Made by a program: the position numbers and the translations under genes. Shown here piece by piece: positions 51,016 to 58,844 of a DNA stretch of 64,000 nt. Below the pieces are notes generated by a model that made no database searches, was not told the origin of the DNA, and saw only the letters and a program-made list of their open reading frames with translations. The stretch's first letter is position 1, and every line of letters starts with the position of its first letter. This DNA comes from an uncultured Ruminiclostridium sp. (GTDB lineage Bacteria > Bacillota > Clostridia > Oscillospirales > Ruminococcaceae), in the NCBI GenBank assembly GCA_944386545.1, contig CALXBK010000002.1:62001-126000 (forward strand). Direction: 5' to 3'.

Positions 51016-52797
51016 ATGGGCAGAACTAAAAGCACGCAATCGGAGTATCTATCGCTTTTTACAGAAAAAAAAGCGATACTGAGGGAATTTGTCCGAAAAG
51101 ATCCGTTTCTTGAAGAAATTCTAGGAGATTACAAGCCCGGCACACTTTTCATGGATAATGTAATATTTTTATCCCTGACGGACGGAACGTTCAGGGCTAA
51201 GGTATTTATTGCCTGCGGACGGGATTTTGATGAAATCTTTGAAACGGCGGCAAATCTTGCGGAAAGCTATGTCGAGCAGAACAAAATTAAGGTTTTGTGG
51301 CTGAAGGCAGACTTTATCAACAGCTGTACAATCAAGTCATACAGGTCCTTCTGCGATGATATAAAGTCAAGCCGGGAGTTTTATTTAAAGCAGGGAATTG
51401 CCTTTGATACAGGCTTCTCAACGGCATTGCTTGAAGCACAGCTTAACTGCGGCGGGATGATAAATTATAAAAAGGACGAGCTTAATCTGCCAGCCTTGCG
51501 TGAATATTACAGCGAAAACGGCATTTCTTTCATGAATATTCCGAAGGACATCATTTCCTTTACTACTGCGGGATATATTTGCGATGAGGATAATTCCACC
51601 CACAAGCTGTATATTGACGATGAAAACTACGGCAGAAGAATATGCAGCAAGCTAACCGCACAGCAGCTTCACTATATAATAGAAAAATCCTCACATTTCC
51701 TATCAAATGCGATAGACGAAAACGGTAGATTTGACTACGGTATCAATCCCGTAAACGGCTATCATTTTGAATCCTACAATATACTCCGTCACACGGGAAC
51801 AATATGGAGCATTTTAATGCAGTATGAAACCACGCGTGACAAAAAGCTGATACCCAAAATTGATAAAGCAATTGAATATATGATGCAGAGCGTCGAATAT
51901 TACGACAAAAATCACGCATATCTTATAGAGCGCAAAGCGTCGGAAATAAAGCTCGGCGGTAATGCAGTGGCTGTAATAACTCTTTGCACATATATGAACG
52001 TCTTTAAAACCGATAAGTATATCAGTCAGGTTGAAGCGCTTGCAAATTCAATCCTCGGTATGCAGGAAAAGGACGGAAGCTTTTATCATGTGCTTAGCTA
52101 CCCCGATTTTTCACGCAAGGAGAAAGATAGGATAGTTTACTATGACGGCGAGGCGGCATTTGCACTTGCAAAGGCTTACAGCATGACAAAAAACGAAAGC
52201 TGTCTCAAAGCCGCAAAAAAAGCTCTCGACTATTTTGAAAGCAACGATTACACACGCTTTTGCGACCACTGGATTGCCTATGCGGTAAACGAGGTAACAA
52301 TATACGACAGCAGTGAGAAATATCTCAATTTCGGTCTGAAAAACGCCAACAAAAATCTTTCCAAAATGTACAATCAGGATACCACCTTCCACACCTTTCT
52401 TGAGCTTCTGATGGCGGCGTTCAGCCTTTACCAAAGAATAAACGAAAAGCATTTAACAGCGTCCTATCTTAATAAATTCAATCTTGAATCCTTTATAAAA
52501 ACAATATATAAAAGAGCGCATTATATGCTTAACGGCTTTTTGTATCCCGAAATTGCGATGTATATGAAAAATCCCCTTGAGGTTGTAAATACCTTCTGTG
52601 TGCGTCATGACAGCTATCGTATACGAATTGACGATGTACAGCATTATATAGGCGGATATTACAATTTCCTGAAGAATTTCGATAAGCTTGAGGAATATTA
52701 CGAAAAGCTCATCAGTACGCCTGTAACCTATAAAAAGGAGTTTACCGCAGACAGCGAAAGAGCTTCCTTTGTAAATTGGATTTTAAAAAACATATAA
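51016..52797 (+). CDS. Predicted alpha/alpha-toroid protein with unique N-terminal domain
   Basis: 593 aa, no signal peptide or membrane segment seen. Residues ~1-200 are an unrecognised alpha/beta domain (VIFLSLTDGTFRAKVFIACGRDFDEIF). Residues ~215-590 show repeated helical hairpins (YNILRHTGTIWSILMQYE, KLGGNAVAVITLCTYM, YYDGEAAFALAKAYSMT, FHTFLELLMAAFSLYQ), as in six-hairpin toroids of glycan-active enzymes or terpenoid-cyclase-like folds. ATG 51016 is 8 bp after AAAGAGG. 12 bp before the 1206-aa gene; one operon. An enzyme acting on a polysaccharide is plausible but only inferred. Confidence 0.65.
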   Translation: MGRTKSTQSEYLSLFTEKKAILREFVRKDPFLEEILGDYKPGTLFMDNVIFLSLTDGTFRAKVFIACGRDFDEIFETAANLAESYVEQNKIKVLWLKADFINSCTIKSYRSFCDDIKSSREFYLKQGIAFDTGFSTALLEAQLNCGGMINYKKDELNLPALREYYSENGISFMNIPKDIISFTTAGYICDEDNSTHKLYIDDENYGRRICSKLTAQQLHYIIEKSSHFLSNAIDENGRFDYGINPVNGYHFESYNILRHTGTIWSILMQYETTRDKKLIPKIDKAIEYMMQSVEYYDKNHAYLIERKASEIKLGGNAVAVITLCTYMNVFKTDKYISQVEALANSILGMQEKDGSFYHVLSYPDFSRKEKDRIVYYDGEAAFALAKAYSMTKNESCLKAAKKALDYFESNDYTRFCDHWIAYAVNEVTIYDSSEKYLNFGLKNANKNLSKMYNQDTTFHTFLELLMAAFSLYQRINEKHLTASYLNKFNLESFIKTIYKRAHYMLNGFLYPEIAMYMKNPLEVVNTFCVRHDSYRIRIDDVQHYIGGYYNFLKNFDKLEEYYEKLISTPVTYKKEFTADSERASFVNWILKNI

Positions 52798-52809
52798 GAG
52801 GGACAATAT

Positions 52810-55800
52810 ATGAATTTCAAGCAGTTGTGCGATATGAAGATTACATTCCCCCTTGAAGTAAAAACAGGGGACGGAATAATAGAGCTTAGCTGGAAGCCCG
52901 TTAAATATGCGGACGGTTACCGTGTTTTTGTCTCCCCGCTCGGAGAAAACAACTTTGTCGGTCAGGTTAATACCGAGTCCACTACCGTAAAGCTAAGAAA
53001 TTTTAAAAACGGTATGCCCGTTGAGCTTAAAGTAAAGCCCTTCCGTATTGCAGACGGTCCTGATAATTTTTTTGCCCAATCCGAAATTGCGGCAACCTGT
53101 CCGCTTGCAACTCCGCAAAATCTCAGAGCTTCGACCGACAACAAGGGCTCGGTATTTCTGAAATGGGAATATAACTCTCAATGTGACGGTTTTAAAATTT
53201 ACGCCGATTACAGCGGAAAAGGGGAGTATATCCCCGCCGCATATTCATCAGATACTCTGTGCAAAATTGACGTCACCGATAAAAAGGGTACGGCAGCTTT
53301 TGCGGTAAGAGCCTTTACGATGGTTCGTCACAGCGAAAAAATCAGCCTTATGTCCACACCCGCAGAGCTTGAAATTACCCCTTACAATGCCATAACTGCA
53401 AACCATACAGAGGTAAAAACAGAGCTTGCCGACTGCGAGCTTCGTTTTTCGGGAGAAAATAACACAATCGTAAATAAAAATGACAAATGCACGGTAATAA
53501 TCGGCGGAGATATTTCCTCAGACGTTGCCTTGCAGGAATATGCAAAGAATTACGGAATGTCCTTTGACTTTGCCTTATCCTCACTAAACTCGGTTTTTGC
53601 TTCATCGGATTTTTCAATGGCTGTACTCGACACGCTTATTGACGACCAAAAGCCTTATACCTATGAGGACTCAAATGCCGACAACTGCCCGTCAGCCATT
53701 ATAAACACACTGTGTAAAAGCGGACCTGACGCACTTGTGCTTAATCATTCACTTTATGGTGATTTCAAGAAGCTCCCCCGCGAATTTCCTATTCCCTCGG
53801 TTTTGGGAGAAAAGTGCCTGTTCAAGGGAAAAAATTACTCTTTTTTCGATGTTTGCGGAATTAAGATAGGTGTAGTTTCCACCGTACTCGGCGGAAAAGA
53901 TAAAAATTCAATGCGCTCCTTAAAGTCTATGGGTGCGGAATTTGTCTTTGCTTTCTGCTCCTGGAGGGAAAAGCATTCTCCCGCTGTAAAGAAGGTATGG
54001 CGCGATAAAGCCAAGGAGCTTGCAAACAACGGAGCTGATTTTGTTATCGGCTGCGGTCTGAACACCATAGCCGAATATGATATAATCAAAACCAAGGACG
54101 GCAGAGAAGTACCCGTTGCGTATTCACTCGGCTGTATTCTCGGCTCAGGGAGCGTTACAAAATACGAAACCGCAGGAGCTGTTTTGTGCGTTAATCTTAA
54201 AAGAGATATAAGGAACAATACCGTAAAAAACGCTTTTACGGGATATATTCCCTTTGCCTTCACCGATTTCCCGAAAATTGCAACACTTCTTACAGAGCAA
54301 AGTACAGCGGCGTTCGGTAGGGCACGCTACAAATCCTATAAAAAGCTCGTTTCGTCTGCACTCGGAAGCAAAATAGAGCTTGCAAGACAGGAGAAAAAGA
54401 ATAAGCGCCTCTCCTTTGAGCTTAACGGCTCGGTAATGGTTTCAGAGCTTTTCAAGAGCCTTGATTATATTACCGCTAACCGTTCCTTCCTCTTTATTTC
54501 CCATTTTGCGCTTTGGGGTGAAAAACAATCGGTTGACGAAAAATATTATGCAAATTCCGCTACACCGCTATATTATAATCTAACAAAGGATTACAAGCGG
54601 AATATTGCGGAAAATAAATCGGACTGCCTTATAACGGACTTCTACTATACCGCTTCAACTGCCTTGTACGAGATGAACGGAGTGTATTATTCAGGCGGCT
54701 CTGCATTTATCAAATCGTCATTCTACAAGGAAAACAGGTCAAAGCTCAAAAAGCTCGATATAAAGGATGAAGCAGTCTGGAAGCCGCTTATGGACAGGTA
54801 CACAGACGCGATTAATTCCGTATATGATTCACAGAGCATTATCCTTGTAAAAATATCCGAGCCGGGACTGTACAGGATAAACGGCAAATTTGTAAGATCA
54901 GAAGATAAATTCTGCGACCTCGAATACCTGCAAAAGCTTGAAAACTATTTTATAGATAAAATAAACCCTCATATCATAGATATTTCACGCTTCTATCCCG
55001 GTACGGCAAACTCAAAGGGCAAATTCTTTGCCGCTTGCAGAGATGAGTTTTACAGCGAAAACGTTTCGCTTATAGCCAAATTCATAGCAGAGAAGAATTA
55101 CACCGAGTATATAAACCGCTTTGCACCTGTGCCCGAAATATGGCTTTCTATGGTATGCGAGTATTTTGACAGTATTAAAAAGGATAAATGTGAAGAATTT
55201 TTCTTTAACTTAAAAAATGCTCCCGACTATGTTATCAGTAAATTGAGCAAGGATTTTATCAGCGCAAATTTTGAGGACGTCCTCAAGCTGAAAGCCTCAG
55301 GCTTTGACACCTTTAAAATGATAAATTCATATTTTGATTTCGGTATGAACACCACGTTTAAATCCGTTTATAATGCTATAAGATGTATAAAAAGCGGAGA
55401 TGTATCAAACTCTGCCGTTGAAGAAGCTGTAAAGAAAAATCTGTATGCAAAATATGACCTTGCCGATGCGCTGGCACAGTTTTTTGACAAAAACGGAATT
55501 ATCCCCGACTGTAAGCTTTCCGTTAAAAACACAGAATTTTATCTGAAGGCAGCACAGCTGTATTCACAGGGCAGTAAAACCGCTGTTACAAAGCTTGTAA
55601 AGAAGTTTTACAGCGAGAACAGACCTGTTACCGTTGATATATGGGGCAGAGAGGACACGCAGGATATATTTGCTTACAGCGACAGCTTTATAAAGGGCAG
55701 GGCAGTATCCGAAGCCTCTGTTCTGACTGCTTTTACACCCTCTGCGGATATTGACCTCAGCTATATCTCAGCCAAGTCAAAATACTATAAGGAATTTACA

Positions 55801-56430
55801 CGCGCTTATACAAAGGGCAAAGCCTTCGGCGACTGGATTATAATCGACCTTTCGGATATTCTTTTGCCGCTTATAAAGCACGGCAAAAGCTATATTGCAA
55901 TGCAAAGCGGTATTGAGAACACCGAAATTTACAAGCAGCTGTTAAGCGGTGATAAGGTACTTGCTCCGTATAAGAAAAGAAGCGTCACCCAGAAGTTTAT
56001 CAAGAGCTGTATTGACAGCGCTTACGCATATTTCAGCGAAAAATACGGCAGTAACATAATTCTCCGTAAAACCGCCGTCGGATACAATTATATCAATCTC
56101 AGCGGAAAAATAAAGCCTCTTGCGATAACCGACGCCGATGAGAAAAACAAGCTCCTTTCATTTGCCGAGGATTATTTTATTAAAATCTCCGACTGCTATG
56201 TACTTGATTATGACAGCCAATTCCTGCCTGTTGAAATCGGAAGCCGTCAAAACCAAACGCTGCTCGGATTGGAAAATCTCTGTTACGAAAGCCTTTGTAA
56301 CGCCGTTGAAAGCATTATTTCCGGCTCAACGGATAAACTGCACTGTAAAATTGATACTCTCGCATACATTGAAAGATGTGAAAATATCAAAAAATTAAAC
56401 CCCGATCATCAATACGTTGTTTTTGTGTAA
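52810..56430 (+). CDS. Large protein: FnIII-like repeats, degenerate CapA-like domain, DUF6270-like domains
   Basis: 1206 aa, no signal peptide or membrane segment. Residues ~15-195: two FnIII-like beta domains (GIIELSWKPVKYADGYRVFVSP; GSVFLKWEYNSQCDGFKIYAD). ~225-490: a CapA-like metallophosphatase fold (KCTVIIGGDIS, GPDALVLNHSLYGDF, GADFVIGCGLNT, VPVAYSLGCILG) in which the usual ANNH and HxH motifs are altered, so it is probably inactive. ~545-760 and ~950-1160: two segments resembling DUF6270, SGNH-like domains found near capsule genes (SLDYITANRSFLFISHF; DIWGREDTQDIF). Domain calls are by pattern only. Probably handles a surface glycan together with the toroid protein. Confidence 0.6.
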   Translation: MNFKQLCDMKITFPLEVKTGDGIIELSWKPVKYADGYRVFVSPLGENNFVGQVNTESTTVKLRNFKNGMPVELKVKPFRIADGPDNFFAQSEIAATCPLATPQNLRASTDNKGSVFLKWEYNSQCDGFKIYADYSGKGEYIPAAYSSDTLCKIDVTDKKGTAAFAVRAFTMVRHSEKISLMSTPAELEITPYNAITANHTEVKTELADCELRFSGENNTIVNKNDKCTVIIGGDISSDVALQEYAKNYGMSFDFALSSLNSVFASSDFSMAVLDTLIDDQKPYTYEDSNADNCPSAIINTLCKSGPDALVLNHSLYGDFKKLPREFPIPSVLGEKCLFKGKNYSFFDVCGIKIGVVSTVLGGKDKNSMRSLKSMGAEFVFAFCSWREKHSPAVKKVWRDKAKELANNGADFVIGCGLNTIAEYDIIKTKDGREVPVAYSLGCILGSGSVTKYETAGAVLCVNLKRDIRNNTVKNAFTGYIPFAFTDFPKIATLLTEQSTAAFGRARYKSYKKLVSSALGSKIELARQEKKNKRLSFELNGSVMVSELFKSLDYITANRSFLFISHFALWGEKQSVDEKYYANSATPLYYNLTKDYKRNIAENKSDCLITDFYYTASTALYEMNGVYYSGGSAFIKSSFYKENRSKLKKLDIKDEAVWKPLMDRYTDAINSVYDSQSIILVKISEPGLYRINGKFVRSEDKFCDLEYLQKLENYFIDKINPHIIDISRFYPGTANSKGKFFAACRDEFYSENVSLIAKFIAEKNYTEYINRFAPVPEIWLSMVCEYFDSIKKDKCEEFFFNLKNAPDYVISKLSKDFISANFEDVLKLKASGFDTFKMINSYFDFGMNTTFKSVYNAIRCIKSGDVSNSAVEEAVKKNLYAKYDLADALAQFFDKNGIIPDCKLSVKNTEFYLKAAQLYSQGSKTAVTKLVKKFYSENRPVTVDIWGREDTQDIFAYSDSFIKGRAVSEASVLTAFTPSADIDLSYISAKSKYYKEFTRAYTKGKAFGDWIIIDLSDILLPLIKHGKSYIAMQSGIENTEIYKQLLSGDKVLAPYKKRSVTQKFIKSCIDSAYAYFSEKYGSNIILRKTAVGYNYINLSGKIKPLAITDADEKNKLLSFAEDYFIKISDCYVLDYDSQFLPVEIGSRQNQTLLGLENLCYESLCNAVESIISGSTDKLHCKIDTLAYIERCENIKKLNPDHQYVVFV

Positions 56431-56497
56431 ATTTCAAACGGCGTTTGTATATCGGTGTGACATTTAAGTCACATTGACTGTATAAAATTCTTTTTTT

Positions 56498-56530
56498 CTG
56501 CGGACGGTTCAATCTGTCCGCAGATTTTTT
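56498..56530 (+). terminator. Terminator after the 1206-aa gene
   Basis: CTGCGGAC (56498-56505) pairs with GTCCGCAG (56516-56523), then ATTTTTTG. Between stop and terminator lies a TGTGAC-ATTTAA-GTCACA palindrome (56456-56473). Apart from these, the promoter at 56642 and the leader hairpin at 56771, I see nothing in 56431-56822. Confidence 0.88.
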
Positions 56531-56641
56531 GTGTATAACAAAGCGAATAAAGAGCATTTTTGCTGTTTTAAAGACATTTAAACATATTCTCACATAAAAA
56601 GCATACCGTTATTTTGCTTTGCTTATTTTACTTTATCCGAC

Positions 56642-56670
56642 TTGCAAATATAAACCGATTGTGGTATAAT
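56642..56670 (+). promoter_or_regulatory. Promoter of tepA
   Basis: TTGCAA (56642-56647), 17-bp spacer, TATAAT (56665-56670), giving a leader of about 145 nt. Confidence 0.85.
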
Positions 56671-56770
56671 TACTCATAGTGGGTAAGTGTTCTCATATTC
56701 TTGTCCGCACGGTATCAATCAATCACATAAAAATCTCCGCGCCGAAATTACGGTCGGGCTGTATAAATAC

Positions 56771-56817
56771 TCTCCTTTCGCTAAAACTAAGCGTGATACT
56801 TTACCGGCGAAAGGAGA
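56771..56817 (+). promoter_or_regulatory. Perfect 11-bp hairpin covering the tepA RBS
   Basis: TCTCCTTTCGC (56771-56781) is the exact complement of GCGAAAGGAGA (56807-56817), which contains the whole Shine-Dalgarno of tepA. The 25-nt loop lies between. Such a fold should block initiation unless melted by heat, a protein, a ligand or another RNA. Confidence 0.75.
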
Positions 56818-56822
56818 ACATT

Positions 56823-57713
56823 ATGAAGGAGTACCGTACCGTAAATGAGGAAGAAGCGGAGCAGACTGACAGTGAAATTCAACCTGCCGAGGCTCAGATA
56901 AACGACAACGGAGTTTTTGCATCGGAGAACGCCAAGCATAACATACATTGTCTTACCGTGATAGGTCAGATTGAGGGACATTATATTCTTCCACCCCAGA
57001 ACAAAACCACGAAATATGAGCATATAATGCCTGCTCTTGTCGCTATTGAGCAGGATATGAGCATAGAAGGACTGCTGATAATTCTTAACACCGTCGGCGG
57101 GGATGTTGAGGCAGGACTTGCAATATCCGAGCTTATCGCAGGAATGTCAAAGCCGACCGTATCAATTGTCGTCGGGGGAGGTCATTCAATAGGCGTACCG
57201 CTTGCTGTAAGCGCACAAAAGAGCTTCATTGTACCGTCTGCAACAATGACAATACACCCCGTAAGAATGAACGGACTGCTTCTCGGCATACCCCAGACGC
57301 TTTCTTATTTTGAGCGTATGCAGGAGAGAATTATAAACTTTGTCAGTAAGAACAGCAATATTAAGCCTGAGCGTTTCCGTGAGCTTATGATGAAAAAGGA
57401 CGAGCTTGTAATGGATGTAGGCTCGGTGCTGGACGGTGAAACGGCGGTAAACGAGGGGCTTATCGACAGCCTCGGCGGACTTAACGACGCGGTGGAATGT
57501 CTTTATTCGCTTATCGAAAGCAGAAAGTCTGTTGGAGTTATAAAAAAGCAAACGGATAAAAAGACTTCAAAGGGTACTAAATCAAAAACCAATCAGCGCA
57601 CAGGTACAGCAAAACGGCAAACAAGCGACGCACACGCTTCAAAGGCTACCGCAAAGGTAAGCACAATGAGGCAATATACGCCGAAATCCTCACTTTACGG
57701 GGGAGGGCGATAA
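56823..57713 (+). CDS. tepA: TepA/YmfB-type ClpP-like protease
   Basis: 296 aa ClpP-fold protein. [21 protein letters not shown], catalytic Ser122 in [11 protein letters not shown], His145 in TIHPVRM. An acidic N-terminal extension (~50 aa) and a Lys/Thr-rich C-terminal tail ([16 protein letters not shown]) flank the core. In Bacillus this protein (YmfB/TepA) is encoded beside ylzJ and ftsK/spoIIIE, as here; it is linked to protein export or spore-protein breakdown. ATG 56823 is 5 bp after AAGGAGA. Leader can hide the RBS. Confidence 0.88.
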   Translation: MKEYRTVNEEEAEQTDSEIQPAEAQINDNGVFASENAKHNIHCLTVIGQIEGHYILPPQNKTTKYEHIMPALVAIEQDMSIEGLLIILNTVGGDVEAGLAISELIAGMSKPTVSIVVGGGHSIGVPLAVSAQKSFIVPSATMTIHPVRMNGLLLGIPQTLSYFERMQERIINFVSKNSNIKPERFRELMMKKDELVMDVGSVLDGETAVNEGLIDSLGGLNDAVECLYSLIESRKSVGVIKKQTDKKTSKGTKSKTNQRTGTAKRQTSDAHASKATAKVSTMRQYTPKSSLYGGGR

Positions 57714-57714
57714 T

Positions 57715-57894
57715 ATGCCGATACACACGGTGGTTGATAATATCTCACTTTACGATTATCCTCGTGACGAATATTGCTATATTACGGAAAACTCTGTGCT
57801 GGCTGCATATAAAGTAAGAAGTGAGGAGAAACCTGTTTTTTCTACCGATCCTTATTTTTACCTCCGACTAATAAGTAAAAGCAAAAAAGAGTAA
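57715..57894 (+). CDS. ylzJ: YlzJ-like small protein (59 aa)
   Basis: A 59-codon gene starting one base after the tepA stop, with GGGAGGG 6-8 bp before ATG. It begins MPIHTVVDNISLYDY and carries VFSTDPYFYLRL, matching the (L/F)STDPxxYL core of YlzJ, whose gene sits between tepA and ftsK in Bacillus. Function unknown. Context and motif make the assignment fairly safe despite the length. Confidence 0.78.
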   Translation: MPIHTVVDNISLYDYPRDEYCYITENSVLAAYKVRSEEKPVFSTDPYFYLRLISKSKKE

Positions 57895-57961
57895 TTCGGG
57901 GCATACGCCCCTACATATAATCTATTGCGATAATAATTTCAGAACATTGAAAGGAACGGAT

Positions 57962-58825
57962 ATGGACTACATAAGCATTATAATACAGGGAATTATACAA
58001 GGGCTGACTGAATTTTTGCCGGTGTCAAGCTCAGGGCATTTGTCAGTAGCCCAGCATTTTATGAATGTCGGTGAAGAAAGCCTTATCACCTCGATTTTTC
58101 TTCATCTCGGCACGCTTGTTGCGGTGTTCATAGCCTTTTTCCCTACAATATGGGGAATGATAAAGGAGTTTTTCCTGACCTTCAAGGACATTTTTACGGG
58201 TAAATTTTCATGGAAAAACATGAACGCCAACCGCCGCATGATGTTTATGGTAATTATCTCCACGGCGCTTTTAGTTCCCGTTTACTTCTTCAAGGACTTC
58301 TTTACAGGCTTTGAGGGTGACAACGATATTATTTTTGAGGGTGCGGCATTTTTATTTACCGCATTGCTGCTTTTCATGTCCGACAAATGCATCAAGGGCA
58401 ATAAGACGGGGGATAAGATGAAAATAGGTGACGCCGTTACTATCGGTGCAATGCAATGCGTAGCGCTGTTCCCGGGAGTATCGCGTTCGGGCTCAACAAC
58501 TGCGGCAGGACTTTTTTGCGGACTTACAAAGGAAACGGCGGTAACCTTTTCCTTTATACTCGGAATACCCGCAATTTTAGGCGGAAGTGTTCTTGAAATA
58601 GGCGATGCGGTAAACAGCGGCGCCATACTTAACTGGAGCGAGCTGCTTATCGGTGCAGCTGTTGCCGCGATAGTCGGACTGCTTGCAATAACGCTTGTAA
58701 AATGGCTTCTTAAAAATGACAGATTTAAAATCTTCGGTATATATACATTGCTTTTAGGTCTCGCTTGTATAGGAATAGGAGCTTATGAGCTTGCAACGGG
58801 ATCGCATTTCATTATAATCCTGTAA
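57962..58825 (+). CDS. uppP: Undecaprenyl-diphosphatase UppP (BacA)
   Basis: 287 aa, about eight membrane segments. QGIIQGLTEFLPVSSSGHL (first active-site motif, with Glu and Ser) and PGVSRSGSTTAAGLF (second, with the key Arg). Recycles undecaprenyl pyrophosphate for cell-wall synthesis and gives bacitracin tolerance. ATG 57962 after GGAACGGAT (AAAGGAAC); an upstream TTG overlaps the RBS. Confidence 0.96.
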   Translation: MDYISIIIQGIIQGLTEFLPVSSSGHLSVAQHFMNVGEESLITSIFLHLGTLVAVFIAFFPTIWGMIKEFFLTFKDIFTGKFSWKNMNANRRMMFMVIISTALLVPVYFFKDFFTGFEGDNDIIFEGAAFLFTALLLFMSDKCIKGNKTGDKMKIGDAVTIGAMQCVALFPGVSRSGSTTAAGLFCGLTKETAVTFSFILGIPAILGGSVLEIGDAVNSGAILNWSELLIGAAVAAIVGLLAITLVKWLLKNDRFKIFGIYTLLLGLACIGIGAYELATGSHFIIIL

Positions 58826-58844
58826 AAACGGAGGGAAAATATAA

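Noticed and set aside
56679..56822. N-terminal extension of tepA upstream of 56823
   Set aside because: It would begin at a GTG within ten bases of the promoter -10 region and lacks an RBS; ATG 56823 has AAGGAGA at correct spacing.
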